Positions 43,775 to 53,493 of a DNA stretch of 64,000 nucleotides are shown piece after piece. The DNA lies in NCBI RefSeq assembly GCF_003633615.1, contig NZ_RBKU01000001.1, forward strand, positions 1,240,001 through 1,304,000, written 5' to 3'. The translations under genes and the position numbers were made by a program. Within the stretch, counting starts at the first letter, position 1. Every line of letters starts with the position of its first letter. The notes under the pieces were generated by a model. It was not told the DNA's origin and made no database searches. It was given only the letters and a program-made list of their open reading frames with translations. The DNA comes from Mucilaginibacter gracilis. GTDB taxonomy: Bacteria > Bacteroidota > Bacteroidia > Sphingobacteriales > Sphingobacteriaceae.

Positions 43775-46133
43775 TTAAAATTTCGCTATTAAAGTCGTTC
43801 CGTAAGTTTTCGGGCTTCCCAAAAGGAAAGTACCGAATGAGCCGTAAGCGACGTACTTTTTATCAGTAATATTCCGCGCCCAGAAGTTCAGTTCAAAGTT
43901 CTTACTGCTGATACCTGCTTTAGCGTTGAACAAACTATAAGCTGGCTGGCTTAAGCCATTCACAAAATCAAAGTAGTACTTGTCTAAATAACGATATTCA
44001 CCCCGGACGAATGCGGCTAATTTCTGTTTGCTACCCGCAAGATCATACGTGTATTGGGCAGCCAGCATGGAACTGACTGGCGGTGTATTAATAGGCTGGT
44101 CGCCTTTGTAATTCACTACAGCCTTGGCCTCTGCGCTATACAACAACAGCGAAGCATAACGTGCATGGGAATAGCTGGCGTTCCAGTCAATTTGCAGGCC
44201 TTTTACGGGCAGGGCCGTTACTTCCAGTTCCAAACCTTTATTGTGCATTTCACCAACATTCAGGATCAAGGCGTTAATACCGTCCATGGCGGTACTGATC
44301 TGCTGGTTATGCTGTTCGAGATAAAATGCGGTCAGATTGAATTTCAGCTTGTTGTTAAACAGCATGTTTTTCCAGCCGATCTCGTAATTATCCGAATGTT
44401 CCGGCTGGTAAGGCACTTGCGCAGGATCGGTCGCATTGGTATTTAATCCTCCTGCACGGAAGCCCCTTGCATACGAACCGTAAAGCAGCATGTTATCCTG
44501 TATCTTATAGCTCAACACGAATTTGGGGGTGACCGCGTTAAAGCTAGCCCTGTAATCTGCGTTCGGGGTTAACAAGGTTGCAGGGGCAGGATCTTTCTGG
44601 TAATCGGTATATTGGCTAAGCCCGCGGTTTTCGTGATCGTAACGTATGCCTGCGGTGAAGTCTAATTGTTTAGTTAGCGAATAGGTAGCCTGCCCGAAGA
44701 ATGCATAGCCTTTATTGTTGCCGTGACTGTTGCCGATGGTGGTAAATGGCGCACCGGAAGTCGGGTCAAATTGCACGTAATCCGGTCCATAAAATGTCGG
44801 CGTGATCATGTGCAGATTTTGCGTAAACCCATAAGCCCCGGCTACCCATTTTAACTTGCTTGCACTTGCGGACGGTGAAGAAAGACGGATCTCCTGTGCG
44901 AAGATATGTTGGCGCTGATCAGGGGCGGTACTCAAAGCGTCTAAAGGACTGAAATCATAATCTACGCCTCTTCCTTCGTAATATTCATGCCAGTTGATAT
45001 AGGATGATACGGAAGTAAAGTTAAAATCCTTGCCATAGTAATTGGCGGCCAGCGAGGTGTTGAAGTTGTTCCGGCGTTCTACATTAGTATTGTTGGTGTT
45101 CACCTGGTAAGGTTTGGAAAAGACATCATCAATTGATCCTACCCAGGGAAAACTACCTTTGTCATTGTCATTCTCGGTTTTCACGTTTAGCGCGAGCGAC
45201 CATTGGGCTGATGGCAGATAGCGTAAATTAAAGTTACCGGAGTAATCCTCTCTGCGGTCGAAACCGCTTTTGGTGAATTCATTATAGTAAATTGAGCCAC
45301 GGTGGTTATAGGTAAATGAACCGCTGGCAAACAGTTTATCTTTTATTAGAGGTTCTGAAAGGCTGACCGTATAACGCTGCTGTCCGTAATTACCGAAAGT
45401 CATTTCTGCATAACCGGACGGCGTGTTGCCAGGTTGCTTAGTGGTGATGTTCACCACCCCCCCCATAGGCGTTACGACCATATAAGGTTCCCTGCGGCCC
45501 GCGCAGGATCTCGATGCTTTGTACATCGTTGAACAAGGGCGGGGCAGAAAAATAATCAAACTGGTAAACACCATCCACATAAGTAGCGACGGCCTGCTCA
45601 TTGGAAAAGCCCATCACTCCGCGAATGTTGAAGAAATTGGAACTGGTGCTGTTACCGTGCTCCACCACAAATAAATTCGGTGCGATTGCCGTCAGGTTCG
45701 TAATATCCCATAAACGGTACTCCTTGATCTGTTTGGCATCTAAAGAAGTGATCGCGGCCGGTATTTTCTGGATAGCCTCCTGGCGCTTTTCTGAGGATAC
45801 TGTCACCTCATTTAATTGACTGCTGCTTTCAGTCAGCCTAAAATCGAGGGTCAGCACTTGCCCTTTTTTCAGTTCAAAGGATTTTAATTGCGAAGCATAC
45901 CCTACTGCTGAAATACTGATGGTATAATTTCCACCCGCTAAATTGTTGATGCTATATCTACCCTGGTTGTCTGTTATATCGCCATAATTGGTATTCAATA
46001 ATTTAACCGTTGTTTTAACAATGGCTTCTCCGCTGGTGGTTGTAACAACACCCTGTACTTTTGCTGATTGTGCAAATGAAGTGACAGTAAAGAAGCTTAA
46101 TATGATCGTAAGTAGTTTTAAAGTTGTTTTCAT
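43775..46133 (-). pseudogene. TonB-dependent receptor broken by one extra base at a G8 tract (possibly phase-variable)
   Basis: From the ATG at 46133 the protein has a signal peptide, a carboxypeptidase-D-like domain (about 25-110) and a plug with RGPQGTLYGRNAYGG. It then runs into a wrong frame at eight consecutive G (45457-45464) and stops at 45438. The next frame continues correctly with GGVVNITTKQPGNTPSGYAE to the barrel end (TTLIAKF) at 43775. The full span is 3n+1 bases, so removal of one G restores a ~785-residue receptor. The substrate is probably the metal complex handled by the neighbouring genes. Confidence 0.85.
45457..45464 (-). repeat. Homopolymer G8 (C8 on plus strand) inside the receptor gene
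   Basis: Eight identical bases at the exact place where the reading frame of the TonB receptor breaks, within the GRNAYGGVVNIT plug motif. Seven would keep the frame. Such tracts slip readily in replication and in some sequencing chemistries. Confidence 0.9.
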
Positions 46134-46147
46134 GATTTGAAATAAGG

Positions 46148-46906
46148 TTAGTTGTTTACCGGCCTGAGCAATCCCATTTTTTCACGCCTGGCGCGGTCGA
46201 ATTTCATTCCGCCCAATGCTTCGGGCCATTTATCCTGTTCGTGCATGGTATATTGGATCGCGCCTTCGACCATTTTTTCGACACGTTCACCGCTAAAGCG
46301 GGCGACCAGGTGCAGCGATGCATCAATTCCGGAGGTTACGCCAGATGCGGTAACCAATTTGCCTTCATCCACAAAGCGCACATCCCTGATAACGGTTGAT
46401 TTAGGGAATTGTAGCTGCAAGTCATCGGCCTGGAAAAAATGGGTAGTCACTTTGTGACCATCAAATGCGCCGGTTTGCCCTACAAAGTAAGCCGCTGTAC
46501 AGATAGACATGAGTACATCTACTTTATCGCGGTATTGCTGAATAAATCCAATGACCTGCTGATCGTGCCGCATGGAATCCGCTAATCCGACCGTACCGCC
46601 GGGGATCACCAAAATATCCGGTTTGGGCATATCAGTTGCCGTATAATCGGGTGTGAATTTCAGTGTGCCGCCCTGAGTAGTTACCACACCTGCTTTAAGG
46701 GCAACCGTGTAAACATGGTATTGTCCTTTGGTAATACCATTGGCTTTGGTAAAAATATCTACCGGCCCTTGCAGGTCGCCCAACCCAACGCCGGGGTAAA
46801 CAAATACCGCCACATTCAATCTTTTGGTAAAGGTTGGAGTAGTCATCTGTGCATTAACGATCAGCGAGAGGCTGATGAACAGGCTCAATAAGCATATCTT
46901 TTTCAT
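46148..46906 (-). CDS. Secreted DJ-1/PfpI-family protein
   Basis: 252 residues with a signal peptide (about 1-20). DJ-1/PfpI core: VYPGVGLGDLQGPVDIF, DILVIPGG, Cys136 in SICTAAYFVGQTGAFDGHKVTTHF, and VTASGVTSGID. It resembles isonitrile hydratase-type members and the fusion at 42791-43762, but lacks the YHS domain. Export is unusual for this mostly cytosolic family. The gene is 7 bp downstream of a TonB receptor and 14 bp upstream of the next, so a role in processing the imported ligand is plausible. Confidence 0.85.
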   Translation of the reverse strand: MKKICLLSLFISLSLIVNAQMTTPTFTKRLNVAVFVYPGVGLGDLQGPVDIFTKANGITKGQYHVYTVALKAGVVTTQGGTLKFTPDYTATDMPKPDILVIPGGTVGLADSMRHDQQVIGFIQQYRDKVDVLMSICTAAYFVGQTGAFDGHKVTTHFFQADDLQLQFPKSTVIRDVRFVDEGKLVTASGVTSGIDASLHLVARFSGERVEKMVEGAIQYTMHEQDKWPEALGGMKFDRARREKMGLLRPVNN

Positions 46907-46913
46907 GGGTTAA

Positions 46914-49298
46914 TTAAAATTTAAGGGTTAAAGTGGCGATATACCTGCGCAGCATACCCGGCGTGATCGTACCGAAGCCGCCGTTGTAGAATTGCTTGTT
47001 CGCCAGGTTATCTACATTAAGGCCAAAACGGTAGCGCGGACGGTTATAAAACACGGCGCTGTTAAGCAGCGTATAGCTGTTCAGGTAAAATTGCCCGTTG
47101 GTGGTGTTATTGACGATCAGGTTACGGCTGGCATAGTTACCGCCAAAGCCAACACCCAAACCTTGCAGGTCTGAGAACGGTAGGCTGTAACTGGCGTAAA
47201 AGTTAACCGTTTTATCCGGCCCTGAATTAACGGGACGTAACCCATTCACCGTACCATCGGCAGAAGTTAACTGGCTGTCGTTGTAAGCAAACCCTGCATT
47301 GATCAATAAGCCCGTTATGGGCCTTGAATACAGGTCTATTTCCACGCCTTTGCTGAATTGCGAACCTTCCTGTACGGTAAAGGTCGGGCGGGTTACGTCC
47401 GGCCTTAACGTGTTTTCTACCTTGATGCTGTAATAGCTGACGGTAGCACTTAACAGGTCATGCGCCAGTTCCGCTTTGATACCGCCTTCGAGCTGATTTG
47501 CATACTGCGGTTTGAACGTTGAAATGGTTCCGTCCGGCTGGGTTGTCGGTGCCACATTCTGAAATCCGTTATTGTAGTTTCCAAACAGGGATACCCGGTC
47601 TTTCACGACTTGGTAAACTAAGCCAAACTTCGGCGCGAAAGCCATCTGGTCATAATTGCCGGTGGTTACGTTAGTCGTTATATTGGTTGTTCCGCTATTA
47701 TTGAAACGGTCAACCCTTAGACTAAGCATAGCCGATAAGCGGTCAGTAATATTTACTACATCCGAAGCATAGGCCGCGTAGGTATTCAGTTTTGATGAGG
47801 AATACGTTGCGGCAAGGCCGTTCAGTTTATTAGCAATACTTGCCGGGCTGATCAGTTCATAATTCGGCATCGCATGCTTGATGCTTAACGTGTCAAACGC
47901 TTTCCGGCCAGCTCTGCCATTCAGGGCATTGGATGAAAAGGCGGATGCATTCTGATAGAACTCTAAACCAACGACCAGGCGGTTACGAACCTTGCCGATA
48001 CTAAAATCGCCGATAAAGTTTTGCTGAACCTGGCTGATGGTAAACAAGCTGGTCGGATAATTGGACACATTGCGCACTAAGGAACTGTCACCTTTCAGCA
48101 GCGTAAAAGTTAAGTAGTTGTCTGTGTTCTCCGCGCTGGTACGGATCAGGTTAGTTTGAGAAGTCCACTGGTCACTGATTTTATAATTCACCTGTCCGTA
48201 GATGCTGCGGTTCGGATCTTTCAGCGTTACGCTGTTATTGCCATAAGAACGCTTGTATTCCAAAGGCAATTGTGACGGGTTACTGGCCCATGTTTTAGTT
48301 GAACCTGCCTGGATCGGGCCGACTGGTGTGATCTGCGGTAAAGAAGTGCTCTCACGGTTATAAAACTCCGCGTCGAGCGAAAAGCTCAGGCGGTCGCTGG
48401 CTTTATAAAAAAGGCTTGGTGCGATAAAGGTGCTGCGGATAAATCCTGCATCCTGGAAACTACCCTCGTAATGCTGGGCAGCGTTTACGCGTAATAAGAC
48501 CGTTTTGTCCTTGTTCAGCGGCGTATTGATATCGGCTGTAAAACGGTTCAGGTCATAGCTGCCTGCCTGGTAGCCGATCTCCACATGGGTCGTATCAAAA
48601 GGCTTTTTAGTAATGCGGTTGAGTAAGCCACCAAAAGAAACCAAAGTACTACCGAATAAAGTCCCTGATGGGCCTTTTACGGCAACCAATTGCTCGACGT
48701 TGGCCATGTCCATATCGGCGGTTACGTAGCCTGCCACCCCGTTACGGATATAATTACGGGTATTAAACCCACGGCTCGTATAATATGCTGATACCGATGA
48801 CCAGCCTTTCACCACACCGGGAATGTTTTTGACGATGCTGTTCAGGTCGGTAGCAGCCTGCTCGGTGATGACCTGATTTGAGACGGTATTGATGACCTGC
48901 GGATTCTCAATATTGCTCAAGGGCAACTTTGAAGTAATGCTGCTGGCCTTATCCCGCTGGCGGTTCTTGCGGCTACCGATAACAACTTCCGAAAGCTGCT
49001 GCGTGGCCTTGTTCAGTTCAAGGGTTAGAAAATTATTCTTCCCGGAAATTACGATCAGGTTTTGTTTGCTGGCGGTGTAGCCGATGCCTGAAGCAATTAG
49101 GGTATAAGTGCCCGGTTTGATATTACGCAATACAAAATCTCCGTTCTCTTCGGTTCGGGTGCCGTTACTGGTTCCTTCCAGTTTAACGCTGATATTGCTT
49201 AAAGGCTCTCCATCAGAGGATATTATGTTGCCTTTAATGGTTTGCCCAATGGCGGGTAAAGTAAATAATAAGATTAAAAAAGTATATAAAAATTTCAT
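46914..49298 (-). CDS. TonB-dependent siderophore-type receptor
   Basis: 794 residues from the ATG at 49298, which begins a signal peptide (MKFLYTFLILLFTLPAIGQ); the frame to 49334 is less likely. It has a carboxypeptidase-D-like domain (about 20-105), a plug with NSIVKNIPGVVKGWSSVSAY and AVKGPSGTLFGSTLVSFGG, and a barrel ending in Phe (IATLTLKF), like FpvA/FhuE-type receptors. It should import a metal-chelate complex. It is the first transport gene of the 49.8-40.4 kb operon. Confidence 0.9.
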   Translation of the reverse strand: MKFLYTFLILLFTLPAIGQTIKGNIISSDGEPLSNISVKLEGTSNGTRTEENGDFVLRNIKPGTYTLIASGIGYTASKQNLIVISGKNNFLTLELNKATQQLSEVVIGSRKNRQRDKASSITSKLPLSNIENPQVINTVSNQVITEQAATDLNSIVKNIPGVVKGWSSVSAYYTSRGFNTRNYIRNGVAGYVTADMDMANVEQLVAVKGPSGTLFGSTLVSFGGLLNRITKKPFDTTHVEIGYQAGSYDLNRFTADINTPLNKDKTVLLRVNAAQHYEGSFQDAGFIRSTFIAPSLFYKASDRLSFSLDAEFYNRESTSLPQITPVGPIQAGSTKTWASNPSQLPLEYKRSYGNNSVTLKDPNRSIYGQVNYKISDQWTSQTNLIRTSAENTDNYLTFTLLKGDSSLVRNVSNYPTSLFTISQVQQNFIGDFSIGKVRNRLVVGLEFYQNASAFSSNALNGRAGRKAFDTLSIKHAMPNYELISPASIANKLNGLAATYSSSKLNTYAAYASDVVNITDRLSAMLSLRVDRFNNSGTTNITTNVTTGNYDQMAFAPKFGLVYQVVKDRVSLFGNYNNGFQNVAPTTQPDGTISTFKPQYANQLEGGIKAELAHDLLSATVSYYSIKVENTLRPDVTRPTFTVQEGSQFSKGVEIDLYSRPITGLLINAGFAYNDSQLTSADGTVNGLRPVNSGPDKTVNFYASYSLPFSDLQGLGVGFGGNYASRNLIVNNTTNGQFYLNSYTLLNSAVFYNRPRYRFGLNVDNLANKQFYNGGFGTITPGMLRRYIATLTLKF

Positions 49299-49425
49299 CA
49301 GATCACTGTAATAGCATAGGGACATGCACAGCATAAAATGCAGGCATTGCCGAAAGCCAAATAAATAGTCGAATCGCAGAGACAGTTCAAAACTGTTCGT
49401 AACGATACATTAAAATAGATGGAGG

Positions 49426-49815
49426 TTAAGCGATCTGCTGCTTGGGCGGTCTGAAGATGGTTTCAATATCGCGGCTGCTGTATTGATAAGTATAAGCGGG
49501 AAAACTACTTTTTACCGTTTCTAAAATAGTGGGAGCAACAGATGAAAACTGAAATGGCTCTTGAAAAAAGGAAACTTCCAGGCGGTTCAAGTTGTCTTTT
49601 GCTTCCTGCTTTTTTTCGCTTTCTTCGGCCTGGTGGATCTTCTTCATGAAATAGCACTTACCATTACAGTGCATCCAGGGACGGGATCGGTTGACACAAA
49701 GCGTTTCGGCAATGTACTTCTGGTTCATTTGAAATCCGGCATATACCATAAACACTGAGAAGTTGGAACTAATCAGCGTTACAAGGAGCAACATGGCGGC
49801 AAACCGTTTGGACAT
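49426..49815 (-). CDS. Small membrane-anchored Cys-containing protein
   Basis: 129 residues with an N-terminal hydrophobic segment (about 7-27), then IAETLCVNRSRPWMHCNGKCYFMKK (split here as LCVNRSRP, HCNGKCYF), giving three Cys and a His near the membrane, and a charged middle. I do not know a named family, but the NR..P...CNGKCYL pattern recurs in Bacteroidota near metal-uptake receptors. It probably heads the operon; the Cys/His cluster suggests metal binding (inference). Confidence 0.6.
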   Translation of the reverse strand: MSKRFAAMLLLVTLISSNFSVFMVYAGFQMNQKYIAETLCVNRSRPWMHCNGKCYFMKKIHQAEESEKKQEAKDNLNRLEVSFFQEPFQFSSVAPTILETVKSSFPAYTYQYSSRDIETIFRPPKQQIA

Positions 49816-49987
49816 TGACGCAAAGGTAAAGCTAATTGCAAATAGTTTCCGCAGTATCGCTATTTAGATTCATTCCAAATTAATTATTCTTATATTGAGG
49901 AGGTTCCCCCTGCTGCCAAAATAAGCGTTATGATAATTGTTTCGTTTAGTTATATTCGGAAAGTTTCGCACGTATACAAAACGTGAT

Positions 49988-51691
49988 ATGAAAACAAAAA
50001 TACTTCTGCTACTGTGCCTTTTCGGCAGCTTTCAAATGATGGCGCAAAACAAGCTTCCTTCATTATTGGTAAAGCTGAAAAAAGCACCGGCAGACACCAT
50101 TAAAGCGCTAATTATCCAATCCATTACGGAATATTACAGGAATATTAAACCGGATTCAGCAGGGATTTACGCACGCCAGGGATTGCAACTTTCTGAAAAA
50201 TTAAATTTTGTTTACGGTAAAGCTGCATTCAGCCGTTTTTTAGCGGAGCTGGACCTCAACGAGGGAAAGATGGACGCAGCGAAGCAAAAATTCGGTACTG
50301 CCATGATCTTGTTTGAGCAAACCGGGCGAAAAAAGGATATCGCCTCGGTCCATAACGGACTCGGGGCCTGGGCGATCAAACAGGGAGACTACCCCGAGGC
50401 AACAAAGCAATTTTTAACGGCTTTAAAGACTTTCGAGGCAGCCAGGGACAATGCGGGGGCCGCTTATGAAAAGTTAGGGAATTTTAAAGCCGCGGCCAGG
50501 CTGGAAAGCGAAGCACTGGTACTGATCCGGGAACGTCACTTGAAGGAGTACGAAATTAACACGCTGATCAGCCTGGCCTCGGTATTAAGCAGGGACAAGC
50601 CGGACAGCAGCAGGCTTTTGTTGAACCAGGTCCTTAGGATCAGCCGGGAGATCAACCAACGTTACCTGATGATGGAAGTTTATCAAGGGATGGTCGATCT
50701 CTATAAACAACAAGGAAAGTATAAGGAAGCTGAATATACGCTGGAAAGGAAGATCAAGTTACAGGATAGCCTCTTTACCTTGAAAAAAGCCAAAGATATC
50801 GCAGGCTTGCAATCTTACTATGACCTGGCCAATGCAACGATAAAGTTGCAGCGGTCTGAGATAAACAACCAGCAGATGCGCAATCACCGAAATGTTATAC
50901 TGGCCGCTGGAGTGACCTTGGTATTCATTACGTTAACCTTAATTATGTTTTACCTGAAGATGCGTAATTTAAACCGGCAACTGTTGAAACGTAAAGACAT
51001 TTTAAGGCAGCAAAAGGAAGCGCTCGATTAGCAGAATGAATTCAAGAACAAGCTTTTTTCTATTATCGGCCACGACCTCCGGTCACCTATCGCGACCATC
51101 GTGAATTTGATGGAAGCAGCGGAGGAAAACGATTTATCCGCTGAAGACTTTATCGCTTTGATACCCCAGTTAAAAGATCAGAGTAAAGCTACCCTAGAGA
51201 TCCTGGATAAACTCCTGATCTGGGGAAAATCACAGTTAAAAGGAACCAAATACAACCGTTCTGTTTTTAATGCCAAAGAAATGATCTTGAAAAATGTCGA
51301 ACTTTACAAGAACCCTGCCTTGCAGAAGATGATCAAGGTAACTGATGAAACGCCTAATGAGATAAGCATCTTTGGGGACAGTACGCAGGTAGATTTTATT
51401 ATCCGGAATTTACTGGCTAATGCGATCAAATACACTCAACGTGGTGGCGAAATCAGGTTCTCGGCCAGCTTGAACCAGCCAGCCGGATTTAATGCGATCC
51501 ATGTGCAAGATAATGGCGTGGGCATTGCAAAGGGCGCACAGCAGCTTATTTTTGAAAGGAATAATCAAAGCCAGGAAGGCACTGCCCAAGAAAAGGGGAA
51601 TAGCATTGGCCTGATGTTATGCAAGGAATTCTCGGAAGCCAATGGCGGAAAGATCGAATTAGAAAGTGAATTAGGCCGCGGCACGCGGTAG
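49988..51691 (+). pseudogene. TPR-containing sensor histidine kinase interrupted by an in-frame TAG
   Basis: From the ATG at 49988: signal peptide (about 1-18), TPR-like helices (about 40-290), one membrane segment (about 300-322), then a coiled linker. A TAG at 51029 (codon 348) stops it just before the kinase core. The same frame goes on with KLFSIIGHDLRSP (phospho-acceptor His about 362), NLLANAIKYT (N box) and DNGVGIAKG. The 3' end (GRGTR, stop 51691) also looks shifted, since another frame gives a family-like tail (GTVVSICLR). The sensor half can be made; the kinase half cannot without readthrough. Confidence 0.8.
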
Positions 51692-51790
51692 TTTCTATTT
51701 GCCTTCGGATGAACAGAATGTCAATTAGGCGTTTTTATGGCTAATTAATCAAGATGTGCCGTTATGCCTATAAGGTCTGATGCCTTCCGC

Positions 51791-52567
51791 TTAGCTGATT
51801 ATCCCCATCAGGAAAGCCGTTTTTACCGCTTCCGTGATATTCACCACTTTCATTTTCCTGATGATGTTTTGCCGGTGGCGATGGACCGTATTTATTGAGA
51901 TATGCAGATTGTCTGCAATTGTTTTACTGATCAGGCCCCGTGCAACAAGTGTAAGCAGTTCAAGTTCCCGCCTGCTAAGCAGGCTTTTGTCGTAGTCCCG
52001 GTAGATATCGCTGCTAACGATGTCACCGGTTTCGTTATTGATAATTTTCCCTGCTATACCCGGATGTGGTTGCTGATCTGCCGATGGTGAGTAAATACAG
52101 GTAGCCAGCCAGATACTGCCATCCGAAAAACTCTTCTGATAAATGGTCCGGTGCGTAATAAAAACATATTTGCCCTGCGGGTCTTTTGCCCTGAGTCGGC
52201 TGATCGTGCTGTATTTTACACGTTCATCGATCGGCAGTTCTTTTTGAAACTGAAAATAACGCAGTTCGAAAACATGCCGCTCCATTAAGTCATCCGGATG
52301 GATCTTATTAAAGATCAGCTCTTCAAAAGCGGAATCGATCACAAAGTCGTTTGATGGCAACCCCCAAAACAAGCCGAAGTTTCCGGCATAAATATAGCTG
52401 CAGTCTGCTTTCAGGTCAGAAAGAACAGCTACGCTATTCTCTACATGTACATAAGCTTTGACCATTTGCTGGTATTGCGCCAGTAAAGCCCCCTCTTGCG
52501 GGGGAGCCGCAAATGTTTGATCCAGCATTTGGGAACAGAGCTCGGCATAAGAGGATAGGTTGTTCAT
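51791..52567 (-). CDS. LuxR-family transcriptional regulator with PAS-like sensor domain
   Basis: About 258 residues from the ATG at 52567, preceded by GAGG; a TTG at 52579 is an alternative. The first ~180 residues resemble a PAS-type domain (GLFWGLPSNDFVID, KIHPDDLMERHV, FELRYFQFQKEL). The C-terminus is a LuxR helix-turn-helix (LSRRELELLTLVARGLISKT, ISINTVHRHRQNIIRKM). It is divergent from the DUF1349 lipoprotein gene, whose promoter lies between them, and may regulate it. Decayed relatives of both genes recur at 63.0-63.4 kb. Confidence 0.87.
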   Translation of the reverse strand: MNNLSSYAELCSQMLDQTFAAPPQEGALLAQYQQMVKAYVHVENSVAVLSDLKADCSYIYAGNFGLFWGLPSNDFVIDSAFEELIFNKIHPDDLMERHVFELRYFQFQKELPIDERVKYSTISRLRAKDPQGKYVFITHRTIYQKSFSDGSIWLATCIYSPSADQQPHPGIAGKIINNETGDIVSSDIYRDYDKSLLSRRELELLTLVARGLISKTIADNLHISINTVHRHRQNIIRKMKVVNITEAVKTAFLMGIIS

Positions 52568-52600
52568 AGATGACCTCAAAAAAATGGCTAATTATAACCA

Positions 52601-52630
52601 TTGCAAAAGCTTGAAAAGCCGTTACATTTG
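52601..52630 (+). promoter_or_regulatory. Bacteroidota-type promoter of the DUF1349 gene
   Basis: TTG at 52601-52603, then 19 nt, then TACATTTG at 52623-52630, matching TTG-N19-TAnnTTTG. The predicted transcript starts about 40 nt before the ATG at 52677. Confidence 0.5.
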
Positions 52631-52676
52631 CTTGTCAAAATTAACCTATTCTTTGATATTACTTAAAGCGTATTGT

Positions 52677-53435
52677 ATGAAATCTCTTTTGCCATCCATT
52701 ATTTTAATGAGCCTTATGATAACGATTTCCAGCTGCGAACAAAAAAAGTCACCGTCTACCGAAACAGCGACGGCGGAAACCAGTGCTAAAAAGGATTCAG
52801 CGCAAGTCAAAGGCACCCCCTGCGACAAAACAATTTCCGGGGTACACTTTACCAAATCGGTCAATAATGCCGACAGCCTGACCAAAGTTGACGCGAACGG
52901 CAAGGTCACTTTCAGCGTCGGCGCAAAAAAAGATTACTTCTGCGACCCGAATGACGATAAGCTTTCTAACAACACCGCCCCAATACTACTATCGGAAGTG
53001 GACAATACGAAGGCATTTACTTTCATCTCCAAAGTAGCTCCCGGATTTACTGAGAAGGGCTTATACAATGCGGGGGTACTATATATTTATGTTCATGACA
53101 ATTTCTGGCAAAAACTATGCTTTGAGCAGGATGAGCGAGGCAATCACCGGATCGTCTCTGTCCGCACGATCGGAACCTCCGATGATAATAATCATGATGT
53201 CGTAACCGATCTTTCCGTTTACATGAAGATCTCATCTGATACCCGCACCGTAGCCAGCTATTACTCAACAGACAAAAAAACCTGGCACCTGGTGCGATTA
53301 TACAAAAATAACTATCCGGCAAAAATATGGGTAGGCTTCAGCGCACAATGCCCAATCGATAACGGCACGGTTAGCCACTTCGAAGACATCAGCCTGGACC
53401 AGCAAAGCGTTAAGGACTTTCGTTTAGGTAACTGA
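52677..53435 (+). CDS. DUF1349-domain lipoprotein
   Basis: 252 residues from the ATG at 52677, where a lipoprotein signal begins (SLMITISSCEQ, Cys about 20); the longer frame overlaps the promoter. After a Ser/Thr/Ala-rich linker comes the concanavalin-like DUF1349 fold: YFCDPNDDKLSNNTAPILL, FTFISKVAPGF, NAGVLYIYVHDNFWQKLCFE, VGFSAQCP. Such domains probably bind or act on carbohydrate. It precedes the GH8 gene and diverges from the LuxR gene. Confidence 0.82.
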   Translation: MKSLLPSIILMSLMITISSCEQKKSPSTETATAETSAKKDSAQVKGTPCDKTISGVHFTKSVNNADSLTKVDANGKVTFSVGAKKDYFCDPNDDKLSNNTAPILLSEVDNTKAFTFISKVAPGFTEKGLYNAGVLYIYVHDNFWQKLCFEQDERGNHRIVSVRTIGTSDDNNHDVVTDLSVYMKISSDTRTVASYYSTDKKTWHLVRLYKNNYPAKIWVGFSAQCPIDNGTVSHFEDISLDQQSVKDFRLGN

Positions 53436-53493
53436 TTTGCTTAAGTTTATTTCGATGTTCTGGGATTGATTAATTTAACGCTAAAATTCCTTC

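Noticed and set aside
49820..49827. TACCTTTG before the small Cys protein as a -7 box
   Set aside because: It ends 4 bp before the ATG and has no -33 partner at the right spacing, so it would imply a leaderless mRNA; not enough support.
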